The notes below the pieces were generated by a model. That model searched no databases and had not been told where the DNA came from. It saw only the letters and a list, made by a program, of their open reading frames with translations. DNA of 64,000 nucleotides, taken from positions 190,500,214 through 190,564,213 of the forward strand of contig NC_084795.1 in assembly GCF_963169125.1 (NCBI RefSeq), written 5' to 3'. The stretch's first letter is position 1; every line of letters starts with the position of its first letter. Shown here piece after piece: positions 59,501-64,000 of this stretch. The position numbers were made by a program, and so were the translations under genes. This DNA is from Humulus lupulus (taxonomy: Eukaryota > Streptophyta > Magnoliopsida > Rosales > Cannabaceae).

Positions 59501-62500
59501 AAAACTTAGTTCGTGTTAACTTTTATCAATATCTCGTGCTCTTTAAGAAAAACAACGATCAATCGATTTAAGTTAACTTCTAAGTTTTATGACCTGGTTA
59601 TATCTAGGAACATCATTTGAAAACTTAGTTCGTGTTAACTTTTATCAATATCTCGTGCCCTTTAAGAAAAACCACGATCAATCGATTTAAGTTAACATCT
59701 ATGTTTTATGACCTGGTTATTTCCAGGAACTTAATTTGAAAACTTAGTTCGTGTTAACTTTTATCAATATCTCGTGCTCTTTAAGAAAAACAACGATCAA
59801 TCGATTTAAGTTAACTTCTAAGTTTTATGACCTGGTTATTTCCAGGAACTTTATTTGAAAACTTAGTTCGTGTTAACTTTTATCAATATCTCGTGCTCTT
59901 TAAGAAAAACAACGATCAATCGATTTAAGTTCACTTCTATATTTTATGACCTGGTTATTTCCAGGAACTTAATTTGAAAACTTAGTTCGTGTTAACTTTT
60001 ATCAATATCTCGTGCTCTTTAAGAAAAACAACGATCAATCGATTTAAGTTAACTTCTAAGTTTTATGACCTGGTTATTTCCAGGAACTTAATTTGAAAAC
60101 TTAGTTCGTGTTAACTTTTATCAATATCTCGTGCTCTTTAAGAAAAACAACAATCAATCGATTTAAGTTAACTTCTATATTTTATGACCTGGTTATTTCC
60201 AGGAACTTAATTTGAAAATTTAGTTCGTGTTAACTTTTATCAATATCTCGTGCTCTTTAAGAAAAACAACGATCAATCGATTTAAGTTAACTTCTAAATT
60301 TTATGACTTGGTTCTTTCCAGGAACTTAATTTGAAAACTTAGTTCGTGTTAACTATTATCAATATCTCGTGCTCTTTAAGAAATACAACGATCAATCGAT
60401 TTAAGTTAACCTCTAAGTTTTATGACCTCGTTATTTCCAGGAACTTAATTTGAAAACCTAGTTCGTGTTAACTTTTATCAATATCTCGTGCTCTTTATGA
60501 AAAACAACGATGAATCGATTTAAGTTAACTTCTAAGTTTTATGACCTGGTTATTTCCAGGAACTTAATTTGAAAACTTAGTTCGTGTTAACTTTTATCAA
60601 TATCTCGTGCTCTTTAAGAAAAACAACGATCAATGGATTTAAGTTAACTTCTAAGTTTTATGACCAGGTTATTTCTAGGAACTTAATTTGAAAACTTAGT
60701 TCTTGTTAAATTTTATCAATATCTCGTGCTCTTTAAGAAAAACAACGATCAATCGATTTAAGTTCACTTCTATGTTTTATGACCTGGTTATTTCCAGAAA
60801 CTTAATTTGAAAACTTAGTTCGTGTTAACTTTTATCAATATCTCGTGCTCTTTAAGAAAATCAACGATCAATCGATTTAAGTTAACTTCTAGGTTTTATG
60901 ACCTGGTTATTTCCAGGAACTTAATTTGAAAACTTAGTTCGTGTTAACTTTTATCAATATCTCGTGCTCTTTAAGAAAAACAACGATCAATCGATTTAAG
61001 TTAACTTCTATGTTTTATGACCTGGTTATTTCCAGGAACTTAATTTGAAAACTTAGTTCGTGTTAACTATTATCAATATCTCGTGCTCTTTAAGAAAAAC
61101 AACGATCAATCGATTTAAGTTAACTTCTAAGTTTTATGACCTGGTTATTTCCAGGAACTTAATTTGAAAACTTAGTTCGTGTTAACTTTTATCAATATCT
61201 CGTGCTCTTTAAGAAAAACAACGATCAATCGATTTAAGTTAACTTCTATATTTTATGACCTGGTTATTTCCAGGAACTTAATTTGAAAATTTAGTTCGTG
61301 TTAACTTTTATCAATATCTCGTGCTCTTTAAGAAAAACAACGATCAATCGATTTAAGTTAACTTCTAAATTTTATGACTTGGTTCTTTCCAGGAACTTAA
61401 TTTGAAAACTTAGTTCGTGTTAACTATTATCAATATCTCGTGCTCTTTAAGAAATACAACGATCAATCGATTTAAGTTAACTTCTAAGTTTTATGACCTC
61501 GTTATTTCCAGGAACTTAATTTGAAAACCTAGTTCGTGTTAACTTTTATCAATATCTCGTGCTCTTTATGAAAAACAACGATGAATCGATTTAAGTTAAC
61601 TTCTAAGTTTTATGACCTGGTTATTTCCAGGAACTTAATTTGAAAACTTAGTTCGTGTTAACTTTTATCAATATCTCGTGCTCTTTAAGAAAAACAACGA
61701 TCAATGGATTTAAGTTAACTTCTAAGTTTTATGACCAGGTTATTTCTAGGAACTTAATTTGAAAACTTAGTTCTTGTTAAATTTTATCAATATCTCGTGC
61801 TCTTTAAGAAAAACAACGATCAATCGATTTATGTTCACTTCTATGTTTTATGACCTGGTTATTTCCAGGAACTTAATTTGAAAACTTAGTTCGTGTTAAC
61901 TTTTATCAATATCTCGTGCTCTTTAAGAAAAACAACGATCAATCGATTTAAGTTAACTTCTAGGTTTTATGACCTGGTTATTTCCAGGAACTTAATTTGA
62001 AAACTTAGTTCGTGTTAACTTTTATCAATATCTCGTGCTCTTTAAGAAAAACAACGATCAATCGATTTAAGTTAACTTCTAAGTTTTATGACCTGGTTAT
62101 TTCCAGGAACTTAATTTGAAAACTTAGTTCGTGTTAACTTTTATCAATATCTCGTGCTCTTTAAGAAAAACAACGATCAATCGATTTAAGTTAACTTCTA
62201 AGTTTTATGACCTGGTTATATCTAGGAACATCATTTGAAAACTTAGTTCGTGTTAACTTTTATCAATATCTCGTGCCCTTTAAGAAAAACAACGATCAAT
62301 CGATTTAAGTTAACATCTATGTTTTATGACCTGGTTATTTCCAGGAACTTAATTTGAAAACTTAGTTCGTGTTAACTTTTATCAATATCTCGTGCTCTTT
62401 AAGAAAAACAACGATCAATTGATTTAAGTTAACTTCTAAGTTTTATGACCTGGTTATTTCCAGGAACTTTATTTGAAAACTTAGTTCGTGTTAACTTTTA

Positions 62501-63850
62501 TCAATATCTCGTGCTCTTTAAGAAAAACAACGATCAATCGATTTAAGTTCACTTCTATATTTTATGACCTGGTTATTTCCAGGAACTTAATTTGAAAACT
62601 TAGTTCGTGTTAACTTTTATCAATATCTCGTGCTCTTTAAGAAAAACAACGATCAATCGATTTAAGTTAACTTCTAAGTTTTATGACCTGGTTATTTCCA
62701 GGAACTTAATTTGAAAACTTAGTTCGTGTTAACTTTTATCAATATCTCGTGCTCTTTAAGAAAAACAACAATCAATCGATTTAAGTTAACTTCTATATTT
62801 TATGACCTGGTTATTTCCAGGAACTTAATTTGAAAATTTAGTTCGTGTTAACTTTTATCAATATCTCGTGCTCTTTAAGAAAAACAACGATCAATCGATT
62901 TAAGTTAACTTCTAAATTTTATGACTTGGTTCTTTCCAGGAACTTAATTTGAAAACTTAGTTCGTGTTAACTATTATCAATATCTCGTGCTCTTTAAGAA
63001 ATACAACGATCAATCGATTTAAGTTAACTTCTAAGTTTTATGACCTCGTTATTTCCAGGAACTTAATTTGAAAACCTAGTTCGTGTTAACTTTTATCAAT
63101 ATCTCGTGCTCTTTATGAAAAACAACGATGAATCGATTTAAGTTAACTTCTAAGTTTTATGACCTGGTTATTTCCAGGAACTTAATTTGAAAACTTAGTT
63201 CGTGTTAACTTTTATCAATATCTCGTGCTCTTTAAGAAAAACAACGATCAATGGATTTAAGTTAACTTCTAAGTTTTATGACCAGGTTATTTCTAGGAAC
63301 TTAATTTGAAAACTTAGTTCTTGTTAAATTTTATCAATATCTCGTGCTCTTTAAGAAAAACAACGATCAATCGATTTAAGTTCACTTCTATGTTTTATGA
63401 CCTGGTTATTTCCAGGAACTTAATTTGAAAACTTAGTTCGTGTTAACTTTTATCAATATCTCGTGCTCTTTAAGAAAATCAACGATCAATCGATTTAAGT
63501 TAACTTCTAGGTTTTATGACCTGGTTATTTCCAGGAACTTAATTTGAAAACTTAGTTCGTGTTAACTTTTATCAATATCTCGTGCTCTTTAAGAAAAACA
63601 ACGATCAATCGATTTAAGTTAACTTCTATGTTTTATGACCTGGTTATTTCCAGGAACTTAATTTGAAAACTTAGTTCGTGTTAACTATTATCAATATCTC
63701 GTGCTCTTTAAGAAAAACAACGATCAATCGATTTAAGTTAACTTCTAAGTTTTATGACCTGGTTATTTCCAGGAACTTAATTTGAAAACTTAGTTCGTGT
63801 TAACTTTTATCAATATCTCGTGCTCTTTAAGAAAAACAACGATCAATCGA
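58660..63850 (+). repeat. 22-monomer higher-order repeat, 2618 bp, two copies
   Basis: Offset of 2618 bp (22 x 119) is shown by GATCAATGGA at 59081 and 61699, TTATGTTCAC at 59211 and 61829, TATATCTAGGAACATC at 59599 and 62217, and AAAATCAACG at 60857 and 63475. Register is lost near 63.85 kb, where the second copy meets a monomer run that continues beyond the window. Confidence 0.85.
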
Positions 63851-64000
63851 TTTAAGTTAACTTCTAAGTTTTATGACCTGGTTATATCTAGGAACATCAT
63901 TTGAAAACTTAGTTCGTGTTAACTTTTATCAATATCTCGTGCCCTTTAAGAAAAACAACGATCAATCGATTTAAGTTAACATCTATGTTTTATGACCTGG

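Larger units (their letters stand above)
50591..64000 (+). repeat. 119-bp satellite array, right arm
   Basis: About 113 monomers running off the window end, same orientation as the left arm. Length is almost strictly 119 bp: the seven copies of the TATATCTAGGAACATC variant (51626, 53411, 55077, 56862, 59599, 62217, 63883) are all separated by exact multiples of 119. Diagnostic classes are GTTCAC, TCTATATTTTATG, CTTTATGAAAAAC, CAATGGATT and TATATCTAGGAACATC, all rare or absent in the left arm. GTCAAC and TTCAGGG are not seen. No ORF or other element is found inside. Confidence 0.97.

Noticed and set aside
1..64000. CENP-B box in each monomer (TTCGTGTTAACTTTT)
   Set aside because: The start TTCG and the following A fit the 17-base box, but the required CGGG half is absent.

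Overview
The window is plant repetitive DNA with no host gene. About 50.9 of 64 kb is one tandem satellite with a 119-bp monomer (118-bp and rare 120-bp variants), all in the same head-to-tail orientation and AT-rich. It is interrupted by two LTR-retrotransposon insertions with clean 5-bp target-site duplications. The Ty3/Gypsy chromovirus type, the tRNA-iMet primer site and the long LTRs point to a flowering plant. The setting is probably heterochromatic, and centromeric or pericentromeric is the most obvious guess. I do not recognise the satellite family, so no species is proposed.

Layout: 1-36353, satellite left arm (about 306 monomers), a patchwork of higher-order repeats. A 118/119-bp dimer dominates at the far left, followed by blocks with units of 12, 14, 16 and 18 monomers (1428, 1666, 1901 and 2141 bp). 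36354-45578, a 9225-bp Ty3/Gypsy chromovirus (Tekay/Del-like) on the minus strand, flanked by CTTAA. Its LTRs (1895 and 1896 bp) differ by only about six substitutions and one indel, yet gag and pol carry many stops and frameshifts. A single uninterrupted 155-codon ORF of unknown function lies in the leader between the primer-binding site and gag. 45579-46677, a 1.1-kb satellite island. 46678-50590, a 3913-bp probable solo LTR of another, long-LTR element on the plus strand, flanked by TTAAC. 50591-64000, satellite right arm (about 113 monomers), almost strictly 119 bp, with higher-order units of 29 monomers (3451 bp), 10 monomers (1190 bp) and 22 monomers (2618 bp).

How it fits together: the satellite appears to evolve by repeated amplification of multi-monomer blocks. 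In the left arm the units differ by steps of two monomers. The chromovirus sits at, or close to, a switch in satellite subfamily: the left-arm monomer class with GTCAAC and the 118-bp length variant is not seen to its right. The chromovirus looks like a recently inserted copy that can no longer make its own proteins, so it was probably mobilised in trans. All block limits are estimated by eye from diagnostic variants and are good to roughly one monomer. Insertion ends, LTR limits, primer site and stop positions were read directly.
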